From Labilibacter marinus (lineage in GTDB: Bacteria > Bacteroidota > Bacteroidia > Bacteroidales > Marinilabiliaceae): DNA of 64,000 bases. Below, one piece after another: positions 42,386-52,417 of the stretch. The notes under the pieces were generated by a model. That model was not told the origin of the DNA and ran no database searches. It saw only the letters and a list, made by a program, of their open reading frames with translations. How positions within the stretch are numbered: position 1 is the first letter of the stretch; each line of letters starts with the position of its first letter. The stretch is taken from the NCBI RefSeq assembly GCF_001659685.2, contig NZ_LXYE02000016.1:1-64000 (forward strand). The letters run 5' to 3'. The position numbers and the translations under genes are program-made.

Positions 42386-43396
42386 ATGAGAAGGCTTGTA
42401 GCCATATTTATTATACTTGGGTCAATAGGAATGATACATGCTCAACGGTATTATGTTACTAATTTGTATGTATACGATACCTTTTTAATGAATCCAGCTA
42501 CAGCTGGTACGGATAAAACATGTCATAGTATTGGTGCAAATTATCAGAACCAATGGATAGGTATGGATAAGGCACCCACAACACAAATGCTTAATTACCA
42601 AGGCCCATTAAATAATCACCTAGGTATGGGTAGTTATGTTTATAATGATAGAAATGGTAATGTTAATCAGTTTGGTTTACACCAGTCATTTTCATATGAA
42701 GTACTCCTTAAAAAAAGCCGTAGGGAAGTAATAACTTTGTCATTTGGACTAGGATTATCTTATGAACAAGTTAGAATTGATGAAAGTAGCTTAAATACAC
42801 CTTCTGGAGTTTTAGATCCAACCATAACAGGAGGTGTTGCTTCGGGTTCTGGAATCAATGCCAACTCTGGAGTCCTTTTTAAGTATAATGATTATCAATT
42901 AGGGTTTTCTTTAAATAACATGATTGACCACGTAAATCCGTTATATATGAATGATGGTGAGCCTGACTTAGTGATGGATTATCAAGTCTTTGGGTCTTCG
43001 ATGTTTAAGATTGTAGATAGAGATATTTACTTGGAACCTATGGTGATGTATCGTATTAATGAGAATGAAGACAGTCGTTTAGACATGACTTTAAAAGGAA
43101 CCTTTCCAACACCAAGTCCTGATTATGCATTGTGGGGAATGGTATCTTACAGAAGGAATATGGATCATCGATTAGGTAAAAGTCTTGGTTTAGGAGCCAC
43201 AGCGGGTATTAATTACCGTAGACTAAGTTTTGGAGTAGAATACCAGTTAGGTTTGACCGGTGCACAACTCGATTATGGTAGTGCTTATCGCTTAGTAGTC
43301 AGATATGCAATTTGTAATAATTTAAGAAATAAAGCTATTCCTTGCTCTGAGAAACGAAAAAACAAGCGAGCACGATATAGTGGTTTAAGTTGGTAA
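42386..43396 (+). CDS. PorP/SprF family type IX secretion membrane protein (1)
   Basis: 336 residues with a signal peptide ending IHAQRYY. The family opening is clear: YDTFLMNPATAGTDKTCHSIGANYQNQWIGMDKAPTTQML. The rest is amphipathic beta strands of an outer-membrane barrel. SprF in Flavobacterium is needed for secretion of its neighbour SprB, so this protein probably serves the giant adhesin 47 bases upstream. The basic tail after the last strand (RKNKRARYSGLSW) is unusual. Family call is strong; partner inferred from position. Confidence 0.93.
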   Translation: MRRLVAIFIILGSIGMIHAQRYYVTNLYVYDTFLMNPATAGTDKTCHSIGANYQNQWIGMDKAPTTQMLNYQGPLNNHLGMGSYVYNDRNGNVNQFGLHQSFSYEVLLKKSRREVITLSFGLGLSYEQVRIDESSLNTPSGVLDPTITGGVASGSGINANSGVLFKYNDYQLGFSLNNMIDHVNPLYMNDGEPDLVMDYQVFGSSMFKIVDRDIYLEPMVMYRINENEDSRLDMTLKGTFPTPSPDYALWGMVSYRRNMDHRLGKSLGLGATAGINYRRLSFGVEYQLGLTGAQLDYGSAYRLVVRYAICNNLRNKAIPCSEKRKNKRARYSGLSW

Positions 43397-43399
43397 GGA

Positions 43400-44332
43400 A
43401 TGAAGCATTGGATTCATATATTAATTTGTCTTTTATTCGTGAGTACTTCTTGTTTCTCACAAGCTTCATCTGCCTATAGTTCCTCTAAAACACAAAGCTT
43501 AAGAGCTTATGGCGATTATGCGATAGTCAGCGAAATACATCCTCAAGATATTTTTATTTTAAATAATGATCAAGGTTTGTCAGAAGGAGCGAGTTCTTTA
43601 CAGATAAGTCAGGCGCCAAGTTTGGGACATGTTGAGGTTATTAATAACGAGTTTATCAGATATACATCTACTGTAGGTTATTTAGGTACGGATGAGCTGG
43701 TGTATAAGGTTTGTAATAAGCATGGAGAATGTGATGAGGCAAAGGTTATTATTGAAATAAAAGATTTTAATTTTAAACCTATTGCTGTCGCTGATACAGT
43801 GTTTTTGAAACCAAGAGAACTGGCAGAAATTAATGTTTTAGAAAATGATGAGAAATTATATGATAAACCTATCCATACTTCTATTTTAATAGATATTGAG
43901 AATGGGTATAGTTCTGTGGATTCTGATGGCTTATTAACTACCACTTTTGATACCAGTTTTAGAGGTGTTGATTCTTGTAAATATATTATTTCAGATAAAG
44001 AAGGTGATGCGGCTGAAGCTTGGGTCTTTTTTAAAATTAAGGGAGATGTTAAGGACGATATCCTTATTCCACAAGCCATGTCGCCTAATGGAGATGGTTT
44101 AAACGATGAATTTAAAATACCAGATCTTCAAGGAGTACCAATGCAGCTTAGCGTGTTTGACGCTTTGGGTAAAGTCGTTTACCTAGATAATGTCTATCAA
44201 AATAATTGGGATGGTATGGGTAATTCAGGAATTTATTCAGGGAAAATATGTGATAATGGTACGTATTATTACATATTAAAAGTTCCTGATTTTGATAAGG
44301 AGTTTTCGGGCTTTATTTATATAAATAAATAG
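43400..44332 (+). CDS. Small T9SS-secreted protein with cadherin-like region and CHU_C domain
   Basis: 310 residues. Signal peptide ends CFSQA. Residues ~40-125 and ~128-215 look like two tandem cadherin/Big-type modules (HPQDIFILNNDQ; KPIAVADTVFLKPRELAEINVLENDE). The C-terminus is a CHU_C type B sorting domain (IPQAMSPNGDGLNDEFKIPDL, QLSVFDALGKVVY, GTYYYILKV). It starts three bases after the first PorP/SprF and its stop overlaps a GTG of the second. Likely a surface or linker component secreted with the second PorP/SprF. Confidence 0.9.
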   Translation: MKHWIHILICLLFVSTSCFSQASSAYSSSKTQSLRAYGDYAIVSEIHPQDIFILNNDQGLSEGASSLQISQAPSLGHVEVINNEFIRYTSTVGYLGTDELVYKVCNKHGECDEAKVIIEIKDFNFKPIAVADTVFLKPRELAEINVLENDEKLYDKPIHTSILIDIENGYSSVDSDGLLTTTFDTSFRGVDSCKYIISDKEGDAAEAWVFFKIKGDVKDDILIPQAMSPNGDGLNDEFKIPDLQGVPMQLSVFDALGKVVYLDNVYQNNWDGMGNSGIYSGKICDNGTYYYILKVPDFDKEFSGFIYINK

Positions 44333-44340
44333 TGGTGAGG

Positions 44341-45327
44341 ATGTTGGTAATAAATAAAACATTGAAAATTGAGCTAATTGTTATACTTCTTTGTGCAGTT
44401 AGTATTGTTTCGTATGCTCAATTAAATCCATCTTCCTCTCAATATTTACAAACGCAGTACTTTTTAAATCCTGCTTATTCAGGAACTTCCAATACAATGG
44501 CGATAAATATGATGGCTCGTAAGCAATGGGCTGGCATAGATGGGGCTCCAACAAATTATCAATTGTCAGTGCATACGCCTATCAATAAAACTATGATGTC
44601 TGTAGGTGGTGGTGTTCGATATCAGCAATATGGTATTAATAAGTTATATAATGCAGACCTAAGTTATGCTTATTTGCTAAAAATATCTCCCGTAACTTTT
44701 ATTTCGCTCGGTATTAATGCGAGCTACTCAAGCTTTAATGTTGGATTCGATCAGTTAAATGTAATTCACGATAATGATCCATTTTTTGCAATAGGAAACG
44801 AAGGGGCTTCGAGTTTTAACACCGGGGCAGGGGCTTTCTTATATGGACGTAGTTTCTTTTTGGGTTTTTCAGCTTCTAATTTATTTGGGATTCAAACTGA
44901 TAATTCTAATGAGAGTATAAATAGCCTGTTGAGCACTAAAAACTACCATGTTGTAACGGGGTATTTATTTCATGTAGGCAGAAGTATTGGCATTAGGCCT
45001 ACGCTAAAGTTAATGTACCAGACTTCTGAAATCAATGAATTAAGCACAGGACTGCAGTTTCTATATAAGGAGTTGTTTTGGATGGGAGCTGTTTATAATA
45101 ATAACGGATGGGTTTCAAGTATAATCAACTTTCAAATAAAATCAGATTTAGGGCTAGCCTATGCTTTTGATTTTACAGTTTCAGATAATTCTATTGATAG
45201 AAATAATCATGAAATTTCATTATCGTATAATATCAATTCTCTGATTAAGAAAAATAAGAAAAGAGAATTTGGTGTTAGAAAAGGTAAAAAACATAAAGAA
45301 GGCATTAAATCTCTGCGTAATTTTTAA
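44341..45327 (+). CDS. PorP/SprF family type IX secretion membrane protein (2)
   Basis: About 328 residues from ATG 44341. A GTG at 44332 overlapping the previous stop would add three residues. Signal peptide ends SYAQLNP. Family opening YLQTQYFLNPAYSGTSNTMAINMMARKQWAGIDGAPTNYQL, then barrel strands, and a lysine-rich tail (KKNKKREFGVRKGKKHKEG) after the last strand. It pairs with the small CHU_C protein as the first PorP/SprF pairs with the giant one. Confidence 0.93.
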   Translation: MLVINKTLKIELIVILLCAVSIVSYAQLNPSSSQYLQTQYFLNPAYSGTSNTMAINMMARKQWAGIDGAPTNYQLSVHTPINKTMMSVGGGVRYQQYGINKLYNADLSYAYLLKISPVTFISLGINASYSSFNVGFDQLNVIHDNDPFFAIGNEGASSFNTGAGAFLYGRSFFLGFSASNLFGIQTDNSNESINSLLSTKNYHVVTGYLFHVGRSIGIRPTLKLMYQTSEINELSTGLQFLYKELFWMGAVYNNNGWVSSIINFQIKSDLGLAYAFDFTVSDNSIDRNNHEISLSYNINSLIKKNKKREFGVRKGKKHKEGIKSLRNF

Positions 45328-45421
45328 GAATCTGTTTAAATTTTATTCTTGGGTATGTTTTTTGATGAATTAAGTTCTAGCTTTAAGATATTTTTAGAAC
45401 CTAATTTTAAAAACATAATAC

Positions 45422-46681
45422 ATGAAAGCCAAAGTAATTGTCCCTGTTTTGTTGTTGATAATATCTGTTTTTGCAGGTAACTGGATTCTTGGAAGTATAG
45501 CAAGCAAAAAGTTAGATGAGCGATTAACGAAATTACCAGATCATATAAAAGTTGAGTATTCAGAATTAAAGGTGAATCCGCTTTGGTCTTCTATTACTTT
45601 AAAAAAAATCTCCTACACAAATCCTAATTCTGGTTATACTATACAAAGTGAAGTTTTACGGGTTAAAATGAAATATAAAGAGGCACTAGAAATTTTTAAA
45701 AATGGAAAGCTAGAGTCTTTATCAAAATTAGATTTAGATTTTGATCACTTTAAACTTTCTAATAATAAAGAGATGTATCTTTTGGGCGAAGATATGATAA
45801 TAAACTTTGATGGTTATTTATCGCAGAAAGATTTAAAGGCTTTGCAGCATAAGTTCCCTGATGAAAATCAAAACCTCAGTATTAATCTGCAAAATGCAGA
45901 GGTATCAAAAGTTCAGCTAGAAGATGGTAGAATGAATGGAGCCTTAAATAAACTAACTACTATTAAAAGTGCTGAATTAAATATGGCTCTTCGTCCTAAA
46001 GCAAAAAGGCTTGACTTTGAAAGAATAAATATTGATGCAGGTGATTTAATGTTTGACGCAGATGTTAATATGGATTACCAGGGAGAAGGTATTGAAGGGT
46101 TCTCGGCCAAAATGGTTGACTTAAGATATAACACTCAGTTAACAGATGGAGTTGAATGGGGAGAAGAAGGTGAAGCCAAATTTACTTTACAGGAATTTGA
46201 TTCAAGTTTTGATGGTATTTTAAACTATGATGAGGATGGAGAGCTAAAAGGTGCTCCAGAAAAAGCTAAGTTTTCGCTTAAGCTAAAAGATTTAGGAATG
46301 CAATTTGAAGGAAGTGAAAAACAAAAGATGGAAGCTCAGTTATCTATGCTGGGGTTAAAGTCTCAGGATTTATTTGTTACAGAACTCACTATTCAAGCAG
46401 ATATTAAGGACGGGCGATGTGAGATTAAGAATACAAATTTAAACTTATCTGTATTCGAAGCTAGTTTAGATGCGGCATTAATTCTTGATGAGAATAAAGT
46501 TGAAGGCTCAGATATTGAGCAAATGCAAATGAGAATTAGTTCAATTAATCCTAAACTAAATGAGGCAGTAAGTAATTTGGCTAACACCTTTGGTTTTAAA
46601 ATTCCGCGTGATGGTGACGATATCCTTCTGGAAGTAAGAGGTTCTTTAAGTAAACCCCAGGTAAAAGGCATACACTATTAA
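45422..46681 (+). CDS. AsmA-like envelope protein of unknown function
   Basis: 419 residues. One N-terminal membrane segment or uncleaved signal (VIVPVLLLIISVFAGNWIL) is followed by a long run of short beta strands with AsmA/DUF748-like features: VEYSELKVNPLWSSITLKKISYTNPNSG near the start and DDILLEVRGSLSKPQVKGI at the end, a typical AsmA C-terminal phrase. AsmA-like proteins sit in the periplasm and handle lipids between membranes. Exact family not certain. Stands alone, 94 bases after the T9SS operon. Confidence 0.6.
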   Translation: MKAKVIVPVLLLIISVFAGNWILGSIASKKLDERLTKLPDHIKVEYSELKVNPLWSSITLKKISYTNPNSGYTIQSEVLRVKMKYKEALEIFKNGKLESLSKLDLDFDHFKLSNNKEMYLLGEDMIINFDGYLSQKDLKALQHKFPDENQNLSINLQNAEVSKVQLEDGRMNGALNKLTTIKSAELNMALRPKAKRLDFERINIDAGDLMFDADVNMDYQGEGIEGFSAKMVDLRYNTQLTDGVEWGEEGEAKFTLQEFDSSFDGILNYDEDGELKGAPEKAKFSLKLKDLGMQFEGSEKQKMEAQLSMLGLKSQDLFVTELTIQADIKDGRCEIKNTNLNLSVFEASLDAALILDENKVEGSDIEQMQMRISSINPKLNEAVSNLANTFGFKIPRDGDDILLEVRGSLSKPQVKGIHY

Positions 46682-46783
46682 TATTTCCGATTACTGTGGA
46701 TTGAAGTTCATTGGAGATTGTTACTCGGGCTTTTTCTTTTGTAGGTATTGAAAAGTTCGGTTAACTAAAAGTATAAAACAAAA

Positions 46784-46814
46784 AAAAAGGCTCGCCATAT
46801 TGGCGAGCCTTTCA
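46784..46814. terminator. Bidirectional terminator AsmA-like/gap
   Basis: AAAGGCTCGCC-ATATT-GGCGAGCCTTT, with an A run on the left and T-rich right. It ends the convergent gap transcript and the AsmA-like gene. Confidence 0.9.
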
Positions 46815-46834
46815 TTTATATTGTGAACTGTAAA

Positions 46835-47854
<1,020 letters not shown>

Positions 47855-47892
47855 TTAGAAATAAAATTTACAACTCCATTAAAAATGAGGTA

Positions 47893-47923
47893 CAAAAGTA
47901 TAAAATCATTAACAATTGGTCAA
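47893..47923 (-). promoter_or_regulatory. gap promoter TTG-N20-TACTTTTG
   Basis: On the minus strand TTG (47921-47923) and TACTTTTG (47893-47900) match the consensus exactly, giving a leader of about 45 bases. Confidence 0.75.
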
Positions 47924-48017
47924 ACAAACTGATGATGTTTTTCTAAATAGAATATTAAAAAATGTGAAAGAGGGGCAAAAGCTGTTTTAAAGCATAATAA
48001 AGCGCTTAATAGGGTAC

Positions 48018-48054
48018 AAAAAAAGGAGCATTTCATTTGAAATGCTCCTTTTTG
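48018..48054. terminator. Terminator after the small lipoprotein gene
   Basis: AAAAAGGAGCATTTCA and TGAAATGCTCCTTTTT form a near-perfect stem. Placed 18 bases after the stop of the minus-strand lipoprotein gene. Confidence 0.9.
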
Positions 48055-48071
48055 GCTAAATAAATTTTAGC

Positions 48072-48203
48072 TTATGCGTTTGCAGTGTTCTTTTCTACCT
48101 CAACTTTGCTGTATGCCGGACAATCTTGTGTGCTTTTACAAGAGCTTAATCCAAATGCAACAAATAACACAACGGCTGCTAAATAAATAAAGGCTTTTTT
48201 CAT
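48072..48203 (-). CDS. 43-residue lipoprotein with CPAYS motif
   Basis: ATG at 48203-48201, TAA at 48074-48072. The product starts MKKAFIYLAAVVLFVAFGLSSC: an n-region, hydrophobic core and lipobox LSSC with Cys22. The mature part is only about 22 residues (CKSTQDCPAYSKVEVEKN). Tiny lipoproteins ending in a CPAY motif are, from memory, widespread and uncharacterised in Bacteroidota. A strong terminator follows it, which supports it as a real gene. Function unknown. Confidence 0.75.
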   Translation of the reverse strand: MKKAFIYLAAVVLFVAFGLSSCKSTQDCPAYSKVEVEKNTANA

Positions 48204-48421
48204 GACTATAAGATTACAATATATATTAATGATAGTTTTTTGAATTTCTTTACGGTTCTTGATTTAGTAACGAATTACTTAATCTTTAGTTACAAAATTC
48301 TCTCTTTTTGTGATAAAAGCTAATAAATAACTGATTAAAAATGTAAGCTAAATCTTTTTCATCGAGATAAAAATAAAACTATTAAATCAATTGTAAAACA
48401 AAAACGTTACAATGATTCTAT

Positions 48422-49084
48422 TTATTTCTTTGTTCTTAATTTTTTTAGTGCCGAAAATGCTCTGTCAACATCTTCATCGTTTATTAATACGGTAAATTCA
48501 TTGGATGTGGATATTACTTCTGTAATATTAATACCTTCCCAGGCGATGGCCTTTAATATATAATAATAAAAGCCAGGAACCTGGGTATTGCTTTCATGAA
48601 GCTTTAGTGTAATAGCACTTAGGTTTTCCATTTTTAAATGAAGTTCTTCATTTTTAAAATGCTCTTCAATTAAATTGGCATGAATACTACTGATTACTAA
48701 ATTAGATTCATGTACACCACGCACCAGTGTATAAAAGGTATCTTGATAATGGGCTAAAGATTCAAAAACTTTGGTGTGACACTTTATCAATGTATTAGAA
48801 TTCTTGTAGCTATAGTCTGTCAAATCTGATCTTACAATAATATCTCCTAACATGGTAATCATCTTATCAATACCTCTGTTCAAATGAAAGTCGATTTGAG
48901 GGCTCAGTCTGTTAAGAGCCATGACAATTGCACCTTGCTTGGCATCCTTCATGATGATTTTATCTATTTCAGGCTTAATTTTTCGAGCTAAAGCAGATAC
49001 ATTGATTAAACCCTCAGCCAATGCTTCGGTTAGAAACGGCTGTTCTTTAATGATGGACTCTATGGCTTGTGGTATAGTAATCAT
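48422..49084 (-). CDS. ACT-domain protein resembling the regulatory part of aspartate kinase
   Basis: 220 residues. The C-terminal third closely follows an aspartokinase ACT domain: VPGFYYYILKAIAWEGINITEVISTSNEFTVLINDEDVDRAFSAL. The first ~75 residues form a separate helical part (AIESIIKEQPFLTEALAEGLINVSALARKIKPEI). The kinase catalytic domain is absent. It is divergent from dapA, the next enzyme class in lysine synthesis. It may sense lysine or another amino acid and regulate; this is inferred. A full promoter lies upstream. Confidence 0.75.
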   Translation of the reverse strand: MITIPQAIESIIKEQPFLTEALAEGLINVSALARKIKPEIDKIIMKDAKQGAIVMALNRLSPQIDFHLNRGIDKMITMLGDIIVRSDLTDYSYKNSNTLIKCHTKVFESLAHYQDTFYTLVRGVHESNLVISSIHANLIEEHFKNEELHLKMENLSAITLKLHESNTQVPGFYYYILKAIAWEGINITEVISTSNEFTVLINDEDVDRAFSALKKLRTKK

Positions 49085-49097
49085 GTCTATAATTTGT

Positions 49098-49127
49098 TCA
49101 AACTTACAAAATGTTAAAATATTAACA
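49098..49127 (-). promoter_or_regulatory. Promoter of ACT-domain gene TTG-N19-TAAGTTTG
   Basis: Minus strand TTG (49125-49127) and TAAGTTTG (49098-49105) match the consensus. The start codon is 13 bases after the -7 box, so the leader is very short. Confidence 0.7.
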
Positions 49128-49262
49128 AACTGTTATAAATTAGTTTTTTTTGCAGTTTTTATTTCAGTGTTTCATCGTTCGATATATATTTGTATGCTTA
49201 AAAGTTATATTCGTTAAGTTTTATAAAGGGACAAATAAAAGTTTAAGGTGTTAATCATCACT

Positions 49263-49270
49263 TAATTTTG
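49263..49270 (+). promoter_or_regulatory. -7 element upstream of dapA
   Basis: TAATTTTG matches TAnnTTTG and would give a leader of about 45 bases. No TTG at -33. Confidence 0.45.
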
Positions 49271-49318
49271 TAGCTTTAAAAGCTCAAGTTTATCAAACAA
49301 ATATCATTAAATATTATC

Positions 49319-50206
49319 ATGGCATTTACATTAAAAGGATCAATCGTTGCAATAGTTACACCATTTTTAGAATCAGGGGAAATTGATTGGAATTCGTTTG
49401 ATAAATTAATCGATTTTCATCTTGAAAATAAAACTGATGGTATTGTAGTTTGTGGTACAACTGGCGAAACTCCTACTTTGTCTAACGAAGAAGATGAGGC
49501 TTTAGTAGCTAGAGCGGTTGAAAGAATTGCAGGAAAAATTACTGTAATTGCAGGAAGTGGAAGTAATTGCACACAAACAGCTATTGAAAAAACAAAGAAA
49601 GCCAAAGAGCTTGGTGCTGATGCTGCTTTAGTGGTTGTTCCTTACTATAATAAACCTACGCAAAAAGGTATTTATGGACATTTTAAGGCAGTAGCGGAAG
49701 CAGTGGATATTCCTATAGTATTATATAATGTGCCTTCTAGAACGGGTGCTGGCTTAACTCCTGAAACGGTTATTAGATTAGCTAAAGACTTTGAAAATAT
49801 TGTAGCTGTAAAAGAGGCTGCAGGTATTTTGTCTTATTTTACCGAAATTATTGCGGATGCTCCAGAAGGATTTTTGGTGTATAGTGGAGATGATTTTTTA
49901 TCGGCTTCAGCTAACTTATTAGGTGCAGATGGATGTATTTCTGTTATTGCAAATATTATTCCTGAAGATTTTCATTTGTTAATGAAATATTCTTTAGCAG
50001 GAGATGCCAAAGCAACACGTGAGCTATTTTATAAGTATCAAAGAATAATGGACTTGTGTTTTGTAGAGTCTAACCCAATACCTGTTAAAACTGCTTTGGC
50101 TGAGATGGGTTTAATTAAAGAAGAATTCAGGCAGCCATTGTGTACTATGGTTGATGACAATAAAAAAATGTTACTGGACGAAATGAAAAACTTAAAACTA
50201 ATTTAA
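49319..50206 (+). CDS. dapA: 4-hydroxy-tetrahydrodipicolinate synthase
   Basis: 295 residues. Schiff-base Lys165 (VAVKEAAG), Tyr136 (VLYNVPSRTG) and the CGTTGETPTLS loop with Thr47/Thr48 are all in place. It condenses pyruvate with aspartate semialdehyde, the first step to DAP and lysine. Transcribed alone, divergent from the ACT-domain gene. Confidence 0.97.
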   Translation: MAFTLKGSIVAIVTPFLESGEIDWNSFDKLIDFHLENKTDGIVVCGTTGETPTLSNEEDEALVARAVERIAGKITVIAGSGSNCTQTAIEKTKKAKELGADAALVVVPYYNKPTQKGIYGHFKAVAEAVDIPIVLYNVPSRTGAGLTPETVIRLAKDFENIVAVKEAAGILSYFTEIIADAPEGFLVYSGDDFLSASANLLGADGCISVIANIIPEDFHLLMKYSLAGDAKATRELFYKYQRIMDLCFVESNPIPVKTALAEMGLIKEEFRQPLCTMVDDNKKMLLDEMKNLKLI

Positions 50207-50238
50207 GGATTAGTTATATTTTATTACTGATTATAGGG

Positions 50239-50268
50239 AAAGGTCTTTCGGTAACGAAGGGCCTTTTT
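50239..50268 (+). terminator. Terminator after dapA
   Basis: AAGGTCTTTCG-GTAA-CGAAGGGCCTT with one mismatch/G-U pair, then a T run. Its tail merges with the -7 box TATATTTG (50273-50280) of the next gene. Confidence 0.85.
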
Positions 50269-50303
50269 GTTTTATATTTGTAATCTATTAAAATTTAAGC
50301 ACT

Positions 50304-51050
50304 ATGATGAATACGTTATTGAATCATAAAACAATTAGAAAATATACTTCTAAAGCTGTGGAAACTAACTTGCTAAATGAAATTCTTGAAGCTGGCACAA
50401 GAGCATCAACTACAGGAAATATGCAAGTGTATAGCATTGTTGTTTCTCAGGATGAAGAAGCGAAAAGTAAATTAGCACCTTGTCACTTTAACCAACCCAT
50501 GGTAAGGCAGGCTCCTGTGGTTTTAACTTTTTGTGCAGATTATAACCGATTTAATCGTTGGTGCAAATTAAGTAAGGCAGAACCTGGTTATGATAACTTT
50601 TTGTCTTTTGTTACGGGAGCTATTGATGCTATACTTGCGGCTCAAAACGTTTGTGTTGCTGCGGAAAGCAAAGGATTAGGAATTTGTTATTTAGGTACTG
50701 TTATTTATACAGCTGACAAAATTATTGATGTGCTTAATTTACCTAACGGGGTTGTGCCTGTGGCTACGGTTACATTAGGTTATCCTGATGAAAGCCCAGC
50801 CTTAACTGACCGATTACCCTTAGAGGCAGTAGTACATTATGAAAGCTATAAGGATTATTCAGATGAAGATATTTCTAGCTTATATTCGGAAAAAGAAAGC
50901 TTAGAAAGTAATATTCAGTTTGTAAAAGAAAATGAAAAAGAATCCTTAGCTCAGGTGTTTACAGATGTAAGGTATAAAAAGCAGGATAATGTGACCTTTA
51001 GTAAAGTATTATTGGAGGTACTTAAAAAACAGGGTTTTATGAATCAATAG
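50304..51050 (+). CDS. Nitroreductase-family oxidoreductase (NfsA/FRP-like)
   Basis: 248 residues. LLNHKTIRKYTSKAV, ILEAGTRASTTGNMQVYSIVV for FMN, and GLGICYLGTVIYTADKIIDVLNLPNGVVPVATVTLGYPDE are typical of the NfsA/flavin reductase group. A basic C-terminal tail follows the NADPH-linked core. Natural substrate unknown. A -7 box TATATTTG lies 23 bases before the ATG. A second ATG directly follows the first (MM), so the start could be 50307. Confidence 0.9.
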   Translation: MMNTLLNHKTIRKYTSKAVETNLLNEILEAGTRASTTGNMQVYSIVVSQDEEAKSKLAPCHFNQPMVRQAPVVLTFCADYNRFNRWCKLSKAEPGYDNFLSFVTGAIDAILAAQNVCVAAESKGLGICYLGTVIYTADKIIDVLNLPNGVVPVATVTLGYPDESPALTDRLPLEAVVHYESYKDYSDEDISSLYSEKESLESNIQFVKENEKESLAQVFTDVRYKKQDNVTFSKVLLEVLKKQGFMNQ

Positions 51051-51240
51051 GTGAAGTTTATATGTAAGGGGCATAATATTTAGGTTCTTGATTAATAGAA
51101 CTTTATTAAGGTGTTGTAGAATTGTTAAATATTACGTAACTTGCTAACAGATATCGTATTGATGATAAAAGTATAAAATAAAACGATTCATTTGTTATGT
51201 TGTGTGTTTGCAAATGAATTTTGTGTGTTGTGTTAGTTGA

Positions 51241-51286
51241 GAATGAAAAGGCCTTTATTTCCCCAAAATAAGGCCTTTTTCATTCC
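51241..51286. terminator. Strong bidirectional terminator
   Basis: GAATGAAAAGGCCTT and AAGGCCTTTTTCATTC pair almost perfectly over a short loop. It overlaps the last codons of the minus-strand dehydrogenase. The 190 bases before it (51051-51240) hold no gene. Confidence 0.92.
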
Positions 51287-52359
51287 ATTTTTTTAAACTT
51301 TATCTGAAAATAATTTGCTAATTTTTCTAAATCCTCAATAACTTGAGGTAGTAAATTTATTCCGTGTTTCAATCTTTCTTTGCTTAATTTCCTTTCAGGA
51401 TCTCCAGGAACAAGTACTTGATTAAACGCTGCTGTAGGTTCGGCATTTCGAAAAGTAGTAATCCAATTATCCATATGTTGTTTAAATTCATCCGCAGGTC
51501 TAAATGCATCCACACGCATGGCTCCTAAAAAATGACCTATGCCATCACCAACAGGGTTATCAAGCATTGGTACATAAGGAACAAAAGGAGGCACCCAAGG
51601 GCCGTAGTTGGCTCCGGGTAATACTGCTGAAAGAATATCCACTAAACCACCTAAGCAATATCCCTTGTGGCTACCATGTTCTCTGTCACTGCCCAAGGGA
51701 AGCATAGCGCCGCCGTTTTTAAGAACTGAAGCATCTGAGGATGGATTTCCTTCATTATCTTGAGCCCATCCATTGGGTATATCTTCTCCCTTTCGTTGTT
51801 TAACTTCAAGCTTACCGTTGGCTACAGGAGTCGTAGCCATATCTATAACCAATGGAGGTTCTTTATCTGCAGGAATGGCTACAGATATTGGATTGGTGCC
51901 GAGTAGTTTGCTTTTTGAAAATGTTGGTGCTACCAAAGGGCTAGCATTGGTCATTGACCATCCAATCATATCCTCATCTAGTGCTAGCATCGAGTGATAT
52001 CCAGCAATGCCGTAGTGGTTTGAGTTTTTAACTGCAACCCATCCTGTGCCCACTAGTTTCGCTTTTTCAATGGCTATTTGCATGGCTTTAGGTGCAACAA
52101 CAAGTCCAGCTCCTAAATCACCATCTAAAACTGCTGTGCTAGGTGTTTCGTGTACTATCTTTATATCTGGTTGAGCGTTTAATCGACCTTGCTTCCATAG
52201 TCTAACATAACCCGAAAGACGAGCTACTCCATGCGAATCAACACCTCTTAAATCAGCGGATAATAATACATCAGCCGCCAAGTTAGCATGCTCCAATGAG
52301 CTGCCCATCTTAATGAAGATTTTACGTGTAAATGATTTTAGATACTCAACTGTATACAT
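51280..52359 (-). CDS. Ldh2-family malate/L-lactate/L-sulfolactate-type dehydrogenase
   Basis: 359 residues of the Ldh_2 (malate/L-lactate dehydrogenase, YlbC/AllD) fold: LSADLRGVDSHGVARLSGY at the start with the catalytic His, VKNSNHYGIAGYHSMLA, TNASPLVAPTFSKSKLLGTNPISVAIP, and GSHKGYCLGGLVDIL. NAD(P)-dependent oxidation of 2-hydroxy acids; the exact acid cannot be told. A -7 box TATATTTG lies at 52386-52393. Monocistronic. Confidence 0.9.
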   Translation of the reverse strand: MYTVEYLKSFTRKIFIKMGSSLEHANLAADVLLSADLRGVDSHGVARLSGYVRLWKQGRLNAQPDIKIVHETPSTAVLDGDLGAGLVVAPKAMQIAIEKAKLVGTGWVAVKNSNHYGIAGYHSMLALDEDMIGWSMTNASPLVAPTFSKSKLLGTNPISVAIPADKEPPLVIDMATTPVANGKLEVKQRKGEDIPNGWAQDNEGNPSSDASVLKNGGAMLPLGSDREHGSHKGYCLGGLVDILSAVLPGANYGPWVPPFVPYVPMLDNPVGDGIGHFLGAMRVDAFRPADEFKQHMDNWITTFRNAEPTAAFNQVLVPGDPERKLSKERLKHGINLLPQVIEDLEKLANYFQIKFKKME

Positions 52360-52417
52360 TCTTTGGTTTTAGATAATACAGGGAGCAAATATAGGTAAAG
52401 ATGTTGGCTGTTAATTT

